64,000 bases of DNA from Micractinium sp. NFX-FRZ (taxonomy: Eukaryota; Chlorophyta; Trebouxiophyceae; Chlorellales; Chlorellaceae). The notes beneath the pieces are model-generated. The model saw only the letters and a list, made by a program, of their open reading frames with translations, made no database searches and was not told the DNA's origin. Numbering within the stretch: the stretch's first letter is position 1; each line of letters opens with the position of its first letter. Position numbers and translations under genes: made by a program. This document shows positions 33,144 through 46,000 of this stretch, in pieces. The stretch lies in the NCBI GenBank assembly GCA_029339195.1, contig JAPTJF010000002.1, positions 248,001 through 312,000 on the forward strand, given 5' to 3'.

Positions 33144-33540
33144 CCTGCTGCCGCTGCTGCTGGGGTTGGGGCTGCGGCTGAGAAGCGCGGAGCTGGCTCG
33201 AGCTGTGAGTTCGAATGGGCTGGGTCGCCTGTGAGCAGAAGCGTGCGGGATGCACTGTGGTGTAGGGCAGGCTGTGGTGGAGCGATTGCAGGGGAAATGC
33301 CAATCGCTAGGAGCGGGACAGCTTTCATCTGACGGCGCCAAGCTGGCGCCTAGCTGGCGGCTGGGAGAACCTCCCTCGCTCTGCAACGCGGGTCTCAATG
33401 AACCCACACCAGTGCACAGCTTGGCAAGCTGTAATACGGCACCCACAGACCACCACACCTCCCTGCTGACATCCTCTGCATCTTTGGGGGCCATGCGGTG
33501 CACCAAGGCGAATTGAATGGCGCAGCATGCCGATGAGTGA
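33144..33540. promoter_or_regulatory. Bidirectional promoter region of PSF2 and the RecD2-type helicase
   Basis: 397 bp between the two divergent ATGs. It should hold both promoters; no motif could be fixed by eye. Confidence 0.45.
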
Positions 33541-36500
33541 ATGGCGAGGCTGCTTGACCGCTTGCGAGTTGTGCTTGCCGACGTCGGGGCAGGCCTAGGA
33601 GCCCTGGCAGCCGAGAGCGGGGCGCCCACCACGCTCGGCAGTAGCAGAATGCAGTCAGGCGCTACGGTGGCTCATGGCGCCGTGCGCAGCGACGCCCTGG
33701 CCACCTCCCGCCGCCAGGCGGAGCGCGCCGCCAGCGGCGCCACCGCCAGTACAAGCGGCCGCTCGTTTCTGCTGCAGAGTAGCACCGCTGCTGGCAGCAG
33801 CCTGCATCCCACCGGCCAGCGGTTGCGAGCAGCGATGGCACGCACAACCCAATCGCAGCAGCGGCAGACTGCCGTGGCGGCAGCAGGCGCTGCTGGCTGG
33901 CGGTGGCAGGGCCCGCAGTCCGGCCAGGCGGCCAACCTCCATGCAGCGGCGGCAGCAGAGCCAATGCCGCTCGAGGTGGACGGCAGCAGCAGCGCAGGCA
34001 TGGCGCCCATGCCTGCCAGCTACCTTGCACAAGCGGAGGATGACCTCGCTCTCCGGCTGCAGCAGCAGCTCAGCACAGCCGGCGACGCCATCGCCAGCCT
34101 GGCGCCGCAGGCACCAGCAGCCGCACCTGCACCAGCGGCAGCAGCTCCCTGGGCATGGCAGCGGGGGGCAGCAGAAGCAGCGGCTGAGGCCACGGTGAGT
34201 GTGGAGGGCACGGTGCAGAAGATCACCTTCCGCTCAGCAGACACAGCGTACACAGTCATGCGGGTCAGGCTCAGCGCCAGCTCAGCAGCCAGCACACCCG
34301 CCAGCTCAGCAGCCAGCACAGCAGCCAGCCCAACAGCCAGCACGGCAGCGGACCAGCAGCCCCCGCTAGACCTAGACAGCACTGCAGACGGCAGCAGCGG
34401 CGGCGGCGGCGGCGGCGGCAGCAGGCGCCCGGTAGTGACGGTGGTCGGAAACCTTCCGCAGGTGCGCAGGTGTTGGGTAGCTGGTGTGGGCTGTGAAGCC
34501 TTTATTATGCTCCGGTCTGGACATGCAGCAGGCCCTGGTACGTGACTGGCTGCTCCCTGTGGCATGCCAGGTGTGTTCCTGGTAGGGCCCGCTGCAGTAC
34601 AACAGCACACACGCACACACGTACACACTGTTGCCAGCTGGCCCACCTCTGCCTGCCCTCCCCTTCTGCCTGCCTGCCCTCCCCACTTGCCCGGCACAGG
34701 TGGCGGTGGGCCAGGCGCTGCGCCTGCGTGGCTCCTGGGTGCAGCACAAGCAGTACGGCCACCAGCTGCGGGCGGTGGACATGCAGGAGCTGTCCCCCAG
34801 CAGCGACGGCGAGATGGTGGCGTACCTGGGGGGAGGCGCCATCCCAGGGGTGGGGCCCATCACCGCGCAGGTGAGGCAGGGCTGGTAAAGGGCCGCGCTG
34901 TGCTGTGCTGCGCCACGCTGTGCTGCGCCGCACCGTGCTGTGCTGCGCCATGCTGTGCTCCCCCTGGCCCGCCACCACATGCCTTGCCGCCGTGCGGGCT
35001 GGGGCCGCGGCTGCCTTGCTGGCTTGCTGGCTTGCTGCCCGCCCCGCAGGCGCCCCCGTTGCCCAGCCGTGACACTCACTGCTGCAGCTTCCTGACGCGT
35101 GTAGACGTACCGAGCTCTCGAGAGCAAGTTCAAGTTGGATGACGCACACCTTGCCTCCCACCTCGCTACACGCACCTCGCTACACGCCTAGCACACACCC
35201 TGTGCTCCGCCCCGCCCTCCCGCCCTTCCTCCTGCAGCGCTTGGTGGAGCGGTGGGGCACCGACATTGAGGCAAAGCTCAACAGCCGCAGCGCGGTGCAG
35301 TACCTGGAGCAGTGCGAGGGGGTCAAGCGGGCCAAGGCTGAGAAGATCAAGGCGGCGTGGGATGCCACCAAGGGTGAGCCCGTGACATGGCATGGCATGC
35401 GTGTGACATGTGCCGTCCTGCTTGGTGGCATGCTGGGCAGGCCACGCTGGTTGTGGGTCAGAGAGTCTCAGTGCCCGCCACACACTGCATGCATGCCAAC
35501 CATATTTGATGCCCCCGCCCCGCCGCCCTGCGCCGCCGCTGCCGCCTGCAGGCACGCGTGAGGGTGTGATGTATCTCAAGGAACACGGCGTGCCGCTGCC
35601 CCTGGCGCAGCGCATCGCCGAGCGGCTGGGGCAGCGCACCGTGGCGCTCGTGCAGACCGACCCCTACGCCGCCCTCGCCGGCAGCGGCCTGCCCTTCAGG
35701 TGCTGCGCTGCGCTGCGCCGGGCCGCATGCTGTGGTCGGTCAAAGCGCCAGTGCTGGCTGCTGCTCTGCACGGAGAGCTCATGGCTGCCCAGAATGGGGC
35801 CTCCACAAACAGCCAGGCTCAGCAGTGGGTTGATACCCCCGACGGGGATGGAGGGAGCGAGCCGATGTGGGTCAAAGAGACAGGAGCTCAGCAGGCTCAG
35901 CACATGGCGGCCTGAGCTCCTCTGGCCTGCCCCTCTGGCACCTCACCACCGCCTGTTCTCCCCCTGCATTCTCTCAATGCGCGCTCTCCCTGCTCCCGCT
36001 CCACCCCTTTCTCGCTGTGCAGCAAGGTGGATCACCTGGCATCTAAAGTGGGCGCTCCCGCCGACCTTGTCAGCAGGGCAGCCATGGCCATGCAGCAGTG
36101 CCTGACGGCAGCAGCGGCCGAGGAGGGCCACACCTACCTGCCGTGGCACCGTCTGGAGAAGGACTGCAACCGAATGCTGCGGGAGGCAGCGCTGCAGCAC
36201 GCCACGCCCTGGCAGCACGCAGCAGCCCTGCACTTCGTTGCGCAGCACATGCACGCCAGCGGGGCAGTGGTGGCGGAGCCGGCAGGCAGTGCTGCTGAAG
36301 CAGGCGGCGCGGCAGCCGCTGAGCAGGCGGGGGCAGTTGCGGCGACAGGTCCAGAGGCAGCGGAACAGCTGCAGCCTGACGCGCAGCAGCTGGCGCCCGC
36401 GGCAGCAGCAGCAGCAGCAGCAGCGGTAGCGGCGGTTGGAGATGCCCTGGGTGCTACACAGCCGCGAGCTCACCCAATGTTTGGCGGGGACACATTCGAG

Positions 36501-39500
36501 CTCAGGACTTACCTTGCCAGCCGCCTCGAAGGTGTGTGTGTGTCATGGCTGCTGCTGGCAGTTGGGGGCTGGTGGTGGTGGTGGTGGCGCTGGTTGGCGC
36601 TGTGGCTGGCGGCATGGGGCGGTGCCGCAGGCGTTGTGGCCGCCTGGCCGAGTGTGCCTCCAAGGCAGTCTGTGCTCCCCTAGCCGGAGGTGCCGTCATT
36701 TGACACAGTGTCAAAGTCACAGTCCAACTCGCTCACTCTTCAGCCTTCGCTGCCTCCTCTCCCTGCTGTGTGCCGTCCTGTGCCTGCAGGTGTGCCCGGC
36801 AGCACCGTTGACTCGCTGCTGGCGGGGCACGGCGAGGGGGTGCTGGCTGTGCTGGACTCTGATTTCGCCGAGGCAGTGAAGGAGCTGTGGTGAGCAGCGG
36901 GGGCTTGTCTTGGGCAGGTCGAATGGAGGCTGATGTTCCCGCGCCGTGTGTCGGGTGTGTCCTCTGTTATGCCTCAAACATGGGGGTTTGCTGTTTGCGG
37001 TAAGTGAAGGAGGGTGAGGCGCGCTCGTGTGGGGCAGGCGGGCAGGCGGGCCATCAGGCGGGTGCTCCACCCCTTCTCACAGCACTGTCTCTCACTCACC
37101 CTACCCTCACTCCCTTCTTTCCCGCCTGCTGTGCAGCAAGTGCCGCAAGGTGGGGCCCAAGACTGCCGAGAAGGTCAAGGTTGCCTGGGAGGCTGCCCAC
37201 GGCAACACCTCCATCGCCAGCGGCAGGCCAGGCGCGCTGAGCCGCACCCCGGGGCTCACCATGGGACAGCTGGCGGAGGCGCCGCCGGCCGTGGGCTTTG
37301 CCTGGGGCCCCGCCACGCGCTGCTACACCCCGCACCTGCACGCGGCCGAGCAGGTGGGCTATTGCCGGGCGCACATAGCTGCTGTTGTGTGTTGCGCATT
37401 GTGGTTCAGGTGCTGCAGCTTGCCGGCTTCTCGTTTGGCACCCACCCAACAAGGCTGCCCAGCTGGCATGCCGCGTGTCGCCTCCCCCGCCTTGCAGCCT
37501 TGCTGCCTCACCACACCTCAGCCCGATGTGCTGTGTTGTCCGTCCCCACCCTGCCTGCAGGTGGTTGCCCAGCGCGCCCTGGCACGCGCTGCGTCGTACA
37601 AGCCATCCAGCACACGCCAGCTCAACCGCGTGCGCAAGTGGGTGGAGGCGATACAGGCGGGGCAGCAGGCGGCAGGTGGGCGGGGCAGGGCTGCTTGGGT
37701 GTGCTGCCGTATTGGATGCCCTGCTGGCCAAAGGGGTCCAGGCGTGTGCCGCGGTTTTGGTGCTTGCATGGCTCTTGCTGGGTAGACGGGTGGATGAGGT
37801 AGAGCGGTGCATGGGGCGGGAAGCGCTGGCTCCCTCGATATCCCTGAGGGTGAGCGCTCTATGCCTGCCTGCCTGCCTGTTCACACAGCCTGGGCATTTG
37901 AGAGTGAGCCCGCCCGCCCGCCCGCCCGCCCGCCCGCCTGCTTGCCTGCTCAGCAGCCTGCGATCTGCCGACAACCCCCCGGGCCCTTGATTGCAGTCCC
38001 GCTTCAACCGCTTCCCCCCTCACTTGCTGCCGCCTCTGCCCCCTCTCCCACCCATCTCCCACCCGCAGGCGGCGATGTCCAGCTGAACGCAGGCCAGGTG
38101 CGGGCCATCGAGGTGGCCTCCGACGCCCCCCTCATGGTGCTCACCGGCGGCCCGGGGTGCGGCAAGACGACGGCGGTGCAGACGATTGTGAAGCTGTGGT
38201 GCGCCCAGCGCAAGATGGTGCGGATCGCGGCGCCCACAGGTGGGTGGGCGGGTGTGTGATGCGAGTTCACTAGTTGGGGTGCAAGTGGACGGGGGTGCCT
38301 GCCTGCCTGCCCTGGCTGTCTGCCCACCTGCCTGCCTGCCTGCCTACGTCCCTCCCCTCACCACTCTCCTCATAGCCCTCCCCTCCTGCCTTGCCACCCT
38401 GCTGCTTCCCACCCTCCGTACCCTCCTCCCCTCCCCACCCCGTGCAGGCCGTGCTGCGCAGCGCATGGGCGAGATCCAAGGCATCGAGCCCTGCACCATC
38501 CACCGCCTGCTCGGCTACCAGCCACGCCGCGCGGCGGGCGGCGAGGGCGGCGCAGGGCGCGGCGGCGGCGGGGGCAGCGGGGGCCTGCCTGAGCTGGATG
38601 GTGGCGTGGAGGAGGCGTGGCTGGGCTCTCAGGGCACGTTCCAGTACCACCGGTGAGCTTCCCCGGGGGGCGTTTTGGATCGCATGCTTGGAGCTCTGTG
38701 GGGTGGAGGTGGCCAGGAGCAGGCCTTCCTGCTGGCAAGCAGGGGCGCCTGCAAAGCTTGCACAGTCGCTTGGTACAATGTGCGTGCTGCTGTTGTGCCC
38801 GTCTGCTGCTCATGCCCCCCTTGTGCCCCTGCCGTAGCAGCCCCTGCCGTCCCTCTTGCCGCTCACCCCGCTGCCCTTGCCGCTCCGTCGCCCCCGCACC
38901 GGCACCACACTCCCCGCCCCGCTCACACTGTGCCGGTGGAAGAGGTCGCCATGCTGACCCTCCCGCCGCTCGCCGTCGCCGCCTCCCCTTCCCCGCCCGC
39001 CCGCCCACCCTGTCCCCACCCTGCCCCGCTGCCCGTGCCCCCTTCTGTTGGCTGTAGCGGCAACCCGCTTCCCGCCGACGCCGTGCTGGTGGACGAGGCC
39101 TCCATGCTGAGCCTGCCGCTGGCTGCCGCCCTCATCGATGCGCTGCGCCCAAAGTGCCAGCTGGTGCTGGTGGGGGACGTGGACCAGCTGCCGCCCGTGG
39201 GTGAGCGCCTGAAATACAGAAATGGGGTGGTGCGGGGAGAGGGTTCCTTGCGGCACACGGCAGCTGCTGGTTGGGGTTGGGGGGTTAATGTGGGGACACG
39301 CTTCTGCCTGCGCTGCTCTCATACGAACACGCCGCGCTGCCCCCGGGCTTGCATACACACCAGCCACCCACACCTGCCTCCCCCACCTGCGTGCCCCAAA
39401 CCCGCAGGCCCCGGCGCCGTGCTGCAGAGCCTGCTTGCCTCCCGCCTGGTGCCTGTTGTGGACCTCAGGGAGATCTTCCGCCAGGCTGCCGAGTCGGCCA

Positions 39501-42500
39501 TCATCACCAGCGCACTGGCAGGTGGGCCGCGAGTGCTTGGGTGGGTGCTCTCCTCTGCTTGGCAAGCGTGTGTGCTCTGGCTGGCTGGCTGGCTGCTGGC
39601 TCATTTGCTTTGTTGTTGTTGTTCGCTGGTTGCTGGCTGTCAGCGGCTTGGCCGATGAGGCTGGACTCCCACAACCGCTGTGCCTGCTGCCCTGCCCCAC
39701 CACCTGCGTTTGGGCCCCCCCGCTCCTTGCAGTGCGGCGCGGCGAGGTGCCCATGCTGCAGCGTGTGGCCCCCACTGCCGACGCCCTGGCAGCCTCCACC
39801 AGCGATGCCCTGCTGGTGGGGGCGGACCAGCCAGAAGATCTTGCAGAGGCCGTGAGGGACACCGTGGTGGCGATGCGGCAGGCACATGGGTACTACCAGG
39901 GCGGGGCCAGCGGCGCCGAGGGAGACCTGCAGGTGGGCGGGTGGCTCCTGCCTGTTGGAGCGCTGTAAACATACGACCAGCCTGTCTGTTGGATGAAAGC
40001 ACAGGATGGGTGCAAGCAATGGTGGATGCGGCGGCGTTGCGCCTCCCCTGCTGTGTGCTGGCGCTTGAGCCTGGGATGTTGCCCCGCCTGGCCCTCTGGC
40101 ACACCTGCCGCTAGTGCCCGCTCCCCTCCCTGCCGACCTGCTGCCCACAGCCTCTTCTTATCCTCAATCTGCCAACCCCCATTTTCCTCCACCACTCACT
40201 GCCAACGCAGGTGCTATCCCCCATGCGCAAAGGCGCCAGCGGCACCGCCGCGCTCAACCCCATGCTCCAAGCGCTCCTCAACCCCCCAGCCGCCGGCAAG
40301 CCCGAGATTGCGCGGCACCACTCGCTGGCACATGCGGCGTCTTCACCGGCAGCGGCAGCAGCGGCAGCGGCGGCAGCGGCGGGCGGGGGTGGCAAGGTGT
40401 TCCGCCAGGGAGACCGCGTGATCCAGCAGGTCAACAATTATGACAAGGAGGTGTTCAACGGGGACCAGGGACGGGTGAGCAATGGTGCTGAGCTGGCGTG
40501 CTGATGATGTGGCGGGGGTGGGGTGTCAAGAAGCAGGGCCTGAGCTGATGGGCGTGCTGCGGTGCCCGGTTGGCGCCAGCATGGCAGGCGCCGTGGAGCC
40601 AGATCTGCAGACTGCTCCAGCCTGAGAGTACCGGTGTGCGTTGGCCTGAGTACCGCTCCCTCAATCAGCCTGTGCGCCCCCCTGCCAGCACCACCTCATT
40701 TCCCGCCCCTCGCCCTTGCCCTCCCCTCTGGTGCAGGTGGTGTCCTGCTCTCCCACCGAGCGCAAGCTGGTGGTGCACTTCCCTCACCTGGACGGGGAGA
40801 CAGGCCTGGGACTGCGGGAGTACCAGGTGCGTGCGGCTGGTCCAAGGTTGCGGTGTGCTGGCGGCCAGGGCGGGCAGTTTTGAAGGTTGCAAAAGGGCCT
40901 GGCCAGCTAGGGGTTGCTTGTGCCTGCGCAAATGTCCCAGTGTTGCACCTTGCTGTTGCAAGCAGTGCGACTCGCGCACTTTGGTCCTGGGCTTGCTGCT
41001 GAGCTTGCCTTGCTGATTATCAACACCTCCCCCTGCCGCCGCCCCTGCCTGCCTGCCTGGCAGGGCGTTGAGCTGGGTCAGCTGGAGCTGGCGTATGCGA
41101 TCACGGTGCACAAGGCGCAGGGCGGCGAGGCGCAGCACGTGGTGCTGGCACTGTCGCCGGCGCACGGCCGCATGCTCACGCGCCGCCTGCTGTACACAGG
41201 TGCATGGCGGGCGGGTGGGGCGGGCGGGGCAGGGTGATGGAGGATGTTGCCATGCCATGCTGCATGGTGATATTCAAGTGAGCCCCAGCACCGCAGCTTA
41301 CCCGCATGCCCCCCCGCTGCCCCACGATGTGCATATGTGCACGCACGGCCGCTCTGTTGGGTTTCCACGCCTGCCAGGCACGCCTTTTGGAGCCTCACCC
41401 CCGTGCCTCTCACACGCCCTCGCAGGCCTGACCCGCGCCAAGTCCCAGCTTGTGGTGGTGTGTGCCGGCGGCGCTGCCGACCCCCTGGCCAAGGCCGTCA
41501 AGTGCAAGGAGAGCGAAGTGCGGCTCACGTCGCTGCAGGCACGCTGGGTGGCGGGGCTTGCAGGTGGCCCCTGGGCAGTCAGGCAGGCGGGCAGCGAGGC
41601 CGGGGGATGCAGGCAGGCCCCATTAGGCAGGGGGCAAGTGGCACAGGCGCGGTGGCAGTTGGCTGCTTGTAGGTGCAAGGAAAAGCTGTCGCAGCTGCGC
41701 AGTATGGCAGTCCTGCCGGTCGTTGCGTCCCAGCCCACCCAGCCCAGAGGTTGCAGCTGCAGCATGTGTCTCGTGCCGCAGCCTGCCTCGTTGTGCACCC
41801 TGCTCACCACCCCTGCCCTCTGCACCTGCAGGCGCGCCTGGAGGAGGGGCGCTTGGCTGCGGGGCTGCCTGAGCTGCCAGCCCAGCTGTACAGCAACGAG
41901 GAGCAGATGCTGCAGCAGGCGGCGCTGTGGCAGCAGCAGGCAGCGGGGCACGCCGCACAGCAGCGGCAGGCGGCGGCTGAGGCGGCGGCGGCGGCAGAGG
42001 CGCAGCACCTTGCAGGCGACTGGGGCCAGCAGCTGCCAGGCGGCGGCGGCGGCAGCAGCAGCAGCAATGTTTTTGGCTTGCTCCCTTTGCCGCCTCTGCA
42101 GCAGCAGCAGGCACAGCAGGCGCAGCAGGCACCCAGCAGCGAGCAGCTTGCCGAGGCGCAGGCGGCGCTGCAGCAGCAGGGATGCTCTGCTGACGAGGCG
42201 GCGCAGGTGCTGTCACTCCTGCAGCAGCGCTGCCCGCAGGCGCTGCACAACTGGCCGGCCTGCATGCAGTCGCTGAGCTGGCTGCAGCAAGTGCTTGGCG
42301 ACGGCCTGACGCTGGAACGGGTGGCGCGGCAGGCCCCCCTGCTGCTGTGCATGACTTCGGACAAGCTGGAGTCGGTGCACCGCTTTGTCTCCCGCCGAGC
42401 CATACCCGTGCAGCCCAGCGGCGCAGCGGAGCTGGGGAGCGGCGACGCCGGCGCCAGCAGCGCGGTGGAGGGCCTGCTGCGCCTGCTTGCTGCCGAGGGC

Positions 42501-42536
42501 GGCTGGCAGCAGCAGCAGCAGCAGCAGGAACTGTAG
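33541..42536 (+). CDS. RecD2-type (SF1B) DNA helicase with C-terminal mTERF-like segment
   Basis: Eighteen exons: 33541-34461, 34700-34870, 35238-35373, 35552-35699, 36023-36531, 36790-36889, 37137-37353, 37561-37675, 38069-38239, 38448-38652, 39058-39200, 39408-39521, 39733-39932, 40211-40474, 40737-40826, 41064-41199, 41426-41538, 41832-42536; phases close, 1485 aa. A low-complexity N-terminus (possible organelle presequence) precedes an OB-like start (VEGTVQKITFRSADTAYTVM) and helix-hairpin-helix modules (KCRKVGPKTAEKVK). The helicase core has Walker A GGPGCGKTT (about K805), Walker B VLVDEASML, GDVDQLPPVGPG, an SH3-like segment FRQGDRVIQQVNN and motif VI ITVHKAQGGE ... TGLTRAKSQL. This is the RecD2 architecture of bacteria (5'-3' helicase). 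The last exon adds a Gln/Ala-rich linker and, at about 1396-1440, an mTERF-like repeat (QVLGDGLTLERVARQAPLLL). The intron at 41539 has a GC donor. A nuclear gene of bacterial type probably serves an organelle. Confidence 0.9.
34895..34965. repeat. Degenerate GCTGTGCTGCGCC minisatellite in a RecD2 intron
   Basis: Repeated GCTGTGCTGCGCC-like units just after the exon 2 donor. A similar composition occurs at 760-850 in an intron of the protease homologue. Confidence 0.7.
37911..37939. repeat. (CCCG)n tetranucleotide repeat in a RecD2 intron
   Basis: Seven tandem CCCG units in the intron between exons 8 and 9. CCTG-type repeats surround it. Confidence 0.9.
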
Positions 42537-42709
42537 CCAGCAGGGGCACCCGGGCCAGCAACAGCAGAGCGGGGCCCCCTGTTCCGTCGTGATGGTTGGA
42601 CCCCAGAGCACTGCCTGTTCTATTCAAGTTCACACTGTAGCTTTCACCCTTGTGTACACTATTGTATTGCTGATACCCTGTTGGCGATCACTTGAGCTGT
42701 GCTGTGTCT

Positions 42710-42714
42710 TGTAA
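42710..42714 (+). terminator. Poly(A) signal TGTAA of the RecD2-type gene
   Basis: TGTAA 174 bp after the stop at 42536. Confidence 0.5.
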
Positions 42715-42953
42715 AGTGCAGCTGTTGCCCGCAAGTGCTGCCCAACTAGCGTCAGCCTCAGCACCCTCTTCTCTTCGTGCAGCTGCTCTAACTGGGCCCC
42801 AGTTGCACACGGTGTGTACAGAGTGCCTGGCCAGCGCATGAGGAGAAATGCTGTTGAGGTGCGGCATGCATGCATGGAGCCAGCCGCACCAGCAAACAAG
42901 TACATGGTTGGTGGGGAGGGGTAAGGCCTGGTAGTAAGGCCTGGTAGATGGGT

Positions 42954-42958
42954 TTACA
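42954..42958 (-). terminator. Poly(A) signal TGTAA of the lipase gene (minus strand)
   Basis: TTACA on the plus strand, so TGTAA on the minus strand, 91 bp past the lipase stop at 43049. The rest of 42537-43048 is the pair of convergent 3' UTRs, with no coding signal. Confidence 0.5.
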
Positions 42959-43048
42959 TGCTACAGCAAAACGCGGTGCAGGCAATGCCCTTGGGCAAGG
43001 ACACCGCTGCCTTCACTGCATAGCACAGCCGGCAGACCTCTGCCCCCT

Positions 43049-46000
43049 CTAGAGCGGGTTGCGCAGCTTGGAGAGCACGAAGAGGCGCACGTCCTCCTTC
43101 ACTGCAAACGTAAAGTCCATGTGGCCTGGAGAGAGCAGGTGGGGCAGCAGGTGGTGGGGTGGTGAGGTGGCAAGGTGGCAAGGTGCCTTCACAAATGCAA
43201 ATTCGAATTCACCCCCCATCAAAGCACCTCGCTTCATGCTCTCCACCCGCCTCTCCCCCACAACCTCTCTCCACCGTTGCGCTTCATCACGCGCGCCCCG
43301 CCTGCCCTCCTCTAGTCCCCCAGTGGCTCACCATATGGCAGGATGCGGAAGGAGCAGGGCACGCCGGCGGAGCGCAGCCGCTGCGCGTGCATGACGACGC
43401 AGGCGGGGGGGATGATGCCGTCGGCTGCCCCCGCCACCAGGTCCACTGGGATGTCCAGCAAATGGTAGTTGTCTGGATTGGGGGGAGGGAGGGGAGGGGA
43501 GGGGAGGGGTGGGGAGGGCCGGGGAGAGGGGAAGCAGAGCGGTCAGGACAGGGACACGAGGCAGAGTCGGGGCAAGGTTTCAGGGACATCCCGCATGTGC
43601 CTAGGTGACGAGAGGGATGGGAGGGAGGCAGGGTGAAAGGACGGGGGGGTAAAGAGGTGGGGCATGGGACTTGCAGCACCCTGCCTCCCCCACCCTTTGG
43701 CCCTGGCTGCTCCCACCTGCTATGCTGGGCGGCTTGTCTGTGCCGTAGTGCTGCCGGTTGGCTGCTGCCGTGCCGTAGTCGTACATGCGGAACGAAGGGT
43801 CCTGGGCCCACTGGCCGCACTGCGGGGCAAAAGAGGACAAAGACAATTAGAGAGGGTGGGGAAGCAGCAAGGCAGGCCGGGTGTGTAGGTGGGTGGGTGG
43901 GTGGGCGGGACAGAGGACGTGGTACACGTGCGCAGTGGCATGGCATGGATACAAGAGGATACAGGAGGATACAAGAAGATACAAGAAGATATAAGAGGGG
44001 GTGACGCAAGGCAGCCGGCTGCTGCTGACCGCTGGCTGCGCTGCCACCTGGCTGGTCTGCTCACATGAGACCCTGAGTGCAGGCTGAGCGCCGGCATGCT
44101 GTAGGTTGAGTAGTGGGGCATCTGTGGAGGAGGGAGTGGAGGGGGCATGGGCAGGGAGCGGGGAGTCGAGGAGGCACTGCCGATGGATAGGCTGTGATGA
44201 GTAGCAGGCTGTACAGAGAGAGCTCGGCACCAACGAGCATGTGGGCTAGCACAGGGCGCACAGCTCAGCTCAGTCCTCTCAGCTGCATGGCACCCCCCAG
44301 CACAGACCCCTACCTGCCCACACCACTGCACCCACCCCGTGGGTGATATCTGTCCCCACCTGGCCCACAGCTGCGCTGCCTGCCCACCCACGGCTGCGCC
44401 CCCTCACCTTGAGCGCCGCATCCCACTGGCTGCTGTCGCCGCTGAGCATCATGCGCATGCCCGCCTTGACCAGGTCGTCCAAAGCAGGCATGTGGCGCAG
44501 GTCCTGCAGGGAAAGCAGAGCGTGTGCGGTAAGCCTGGTGAGAGGAGGGTGGAGGGAATGAGGGTGGGGGCCCCTGGCAGGACGGTCATGCAAGGCGGGC
44601 ATGGGTGGCACAGGCCACACATGCTGAGTATGCATGTGTGGCGTGGAGCAGGGCGCTTGTGAGGCAGCATGCAGCAGAGACAGGAGGTGGGCGCAGCGTG
44701 CGGCCAATTGCAGTGTGTGCAACAGCCTTGCGTGCACCGCGTCAGTGCTACGACTGCCCTGCAGGCCCGCAACAACTGCGCAACCCAGCCCAACCCAGCC
44801 CTCACCCACCCCACCGCCCCACAACCCACCATGGTGAACTTGAAGGTGATGTAGCGCAGCAGCGGGGACGGCAGACGCAGCCCCATGCCGCGCCCCCGCA
44901 GCCCCGGCGTGCGGTCAACCAGCCAGGCCAGGGCTGGGAAGAGCCACACACAGGGGGCCAGGCCCTGATGGGGCAGGCAGGGAGGGGGGCAGGCAGGGAG
45001 GGGGGCCGTGTGAGGCAGAGCAGGTGCAGGGACACTGCCGCATGCATGCGGGCACACAAGGTTACTGACGGCAGCAGCTGGCGGGCCAGGAGAGTGGTTG
45101 CAGGGCAGCACCAGCTCACTGCTCCAGCCACCCAGAGTGTCCCTAACACTGTAAGCCAACTGGTCTCCTGGCTATCCTGCCCCAGCCCTGCCCGAGCTAC
45201 ACAGCTATGCCATGTCAGCGCGTTTGCCAGGTCAGCGCCAGCTCACCAGAGGCACTCGCGGGTGGAAGCCCGCCGGGCTCATGAGCACCATGCGGCGCAG
45301 GCGGTGTGGCTGCCCCCGCATGCGGCACACCACGGCATACATGAGCAGCGTGGCGGCCCCCAGGCTGTGCCCAACCGCCTGCAGGCGGTACGGCAGCACC
45401 TCCTGGGCTGTACTGCCTGCCTTGCTGCTGCCGCCGCCGCCCTTGCTGCTGCCGCTGCCCGCCTGCTTCTGCATGCTGCGCGTGCTGATGGGTACTGCCA
45501 CGTGGCATGCCCCCTGGGAAGAGCTCTGCTGCAGGGGCTCCGATGCCGACTGAGAGCGGCGCAGGGGCGCAGCCCCACGGCCCACGGGTGCCATCGCAAG
45601 CTCCCCCTGAGACTGCCCGCCCCGCCGCCCCGTCAGCCGCTGCCACCAGTACTGCTGCTGCTGCTGCTGCCCACTGCTGCCCTGGCTGCCGGCCGCCACT
45701 GCCTCTGCCGCTCCTCCTGCTGCCTGTCTGCGCTCGCCCTTTGCCTCGTCCTCCACCTCCTGCTGCTGCTGCTGGCCCGCTGGCACCGGCGCCGCCCCTG
45801 CCCCAGGGCCCCGTTCCAAGTCCCCCCTGCTCCCACCGCTGTGCACGTCCACCCAGCGCAGCGCGTCCAGCACCGAATCCGTGGCGGCGCGCCGCAGCTG
45901 CGGCGCCGCCTGCAGCGCCGGCTCCTGCGCCGCGGCGGTGTGGTGCCCGGGTGTCGCCAGCTCAGCCATCTTGGTGTTGTGGATGTGGGTGATGGCTGCA

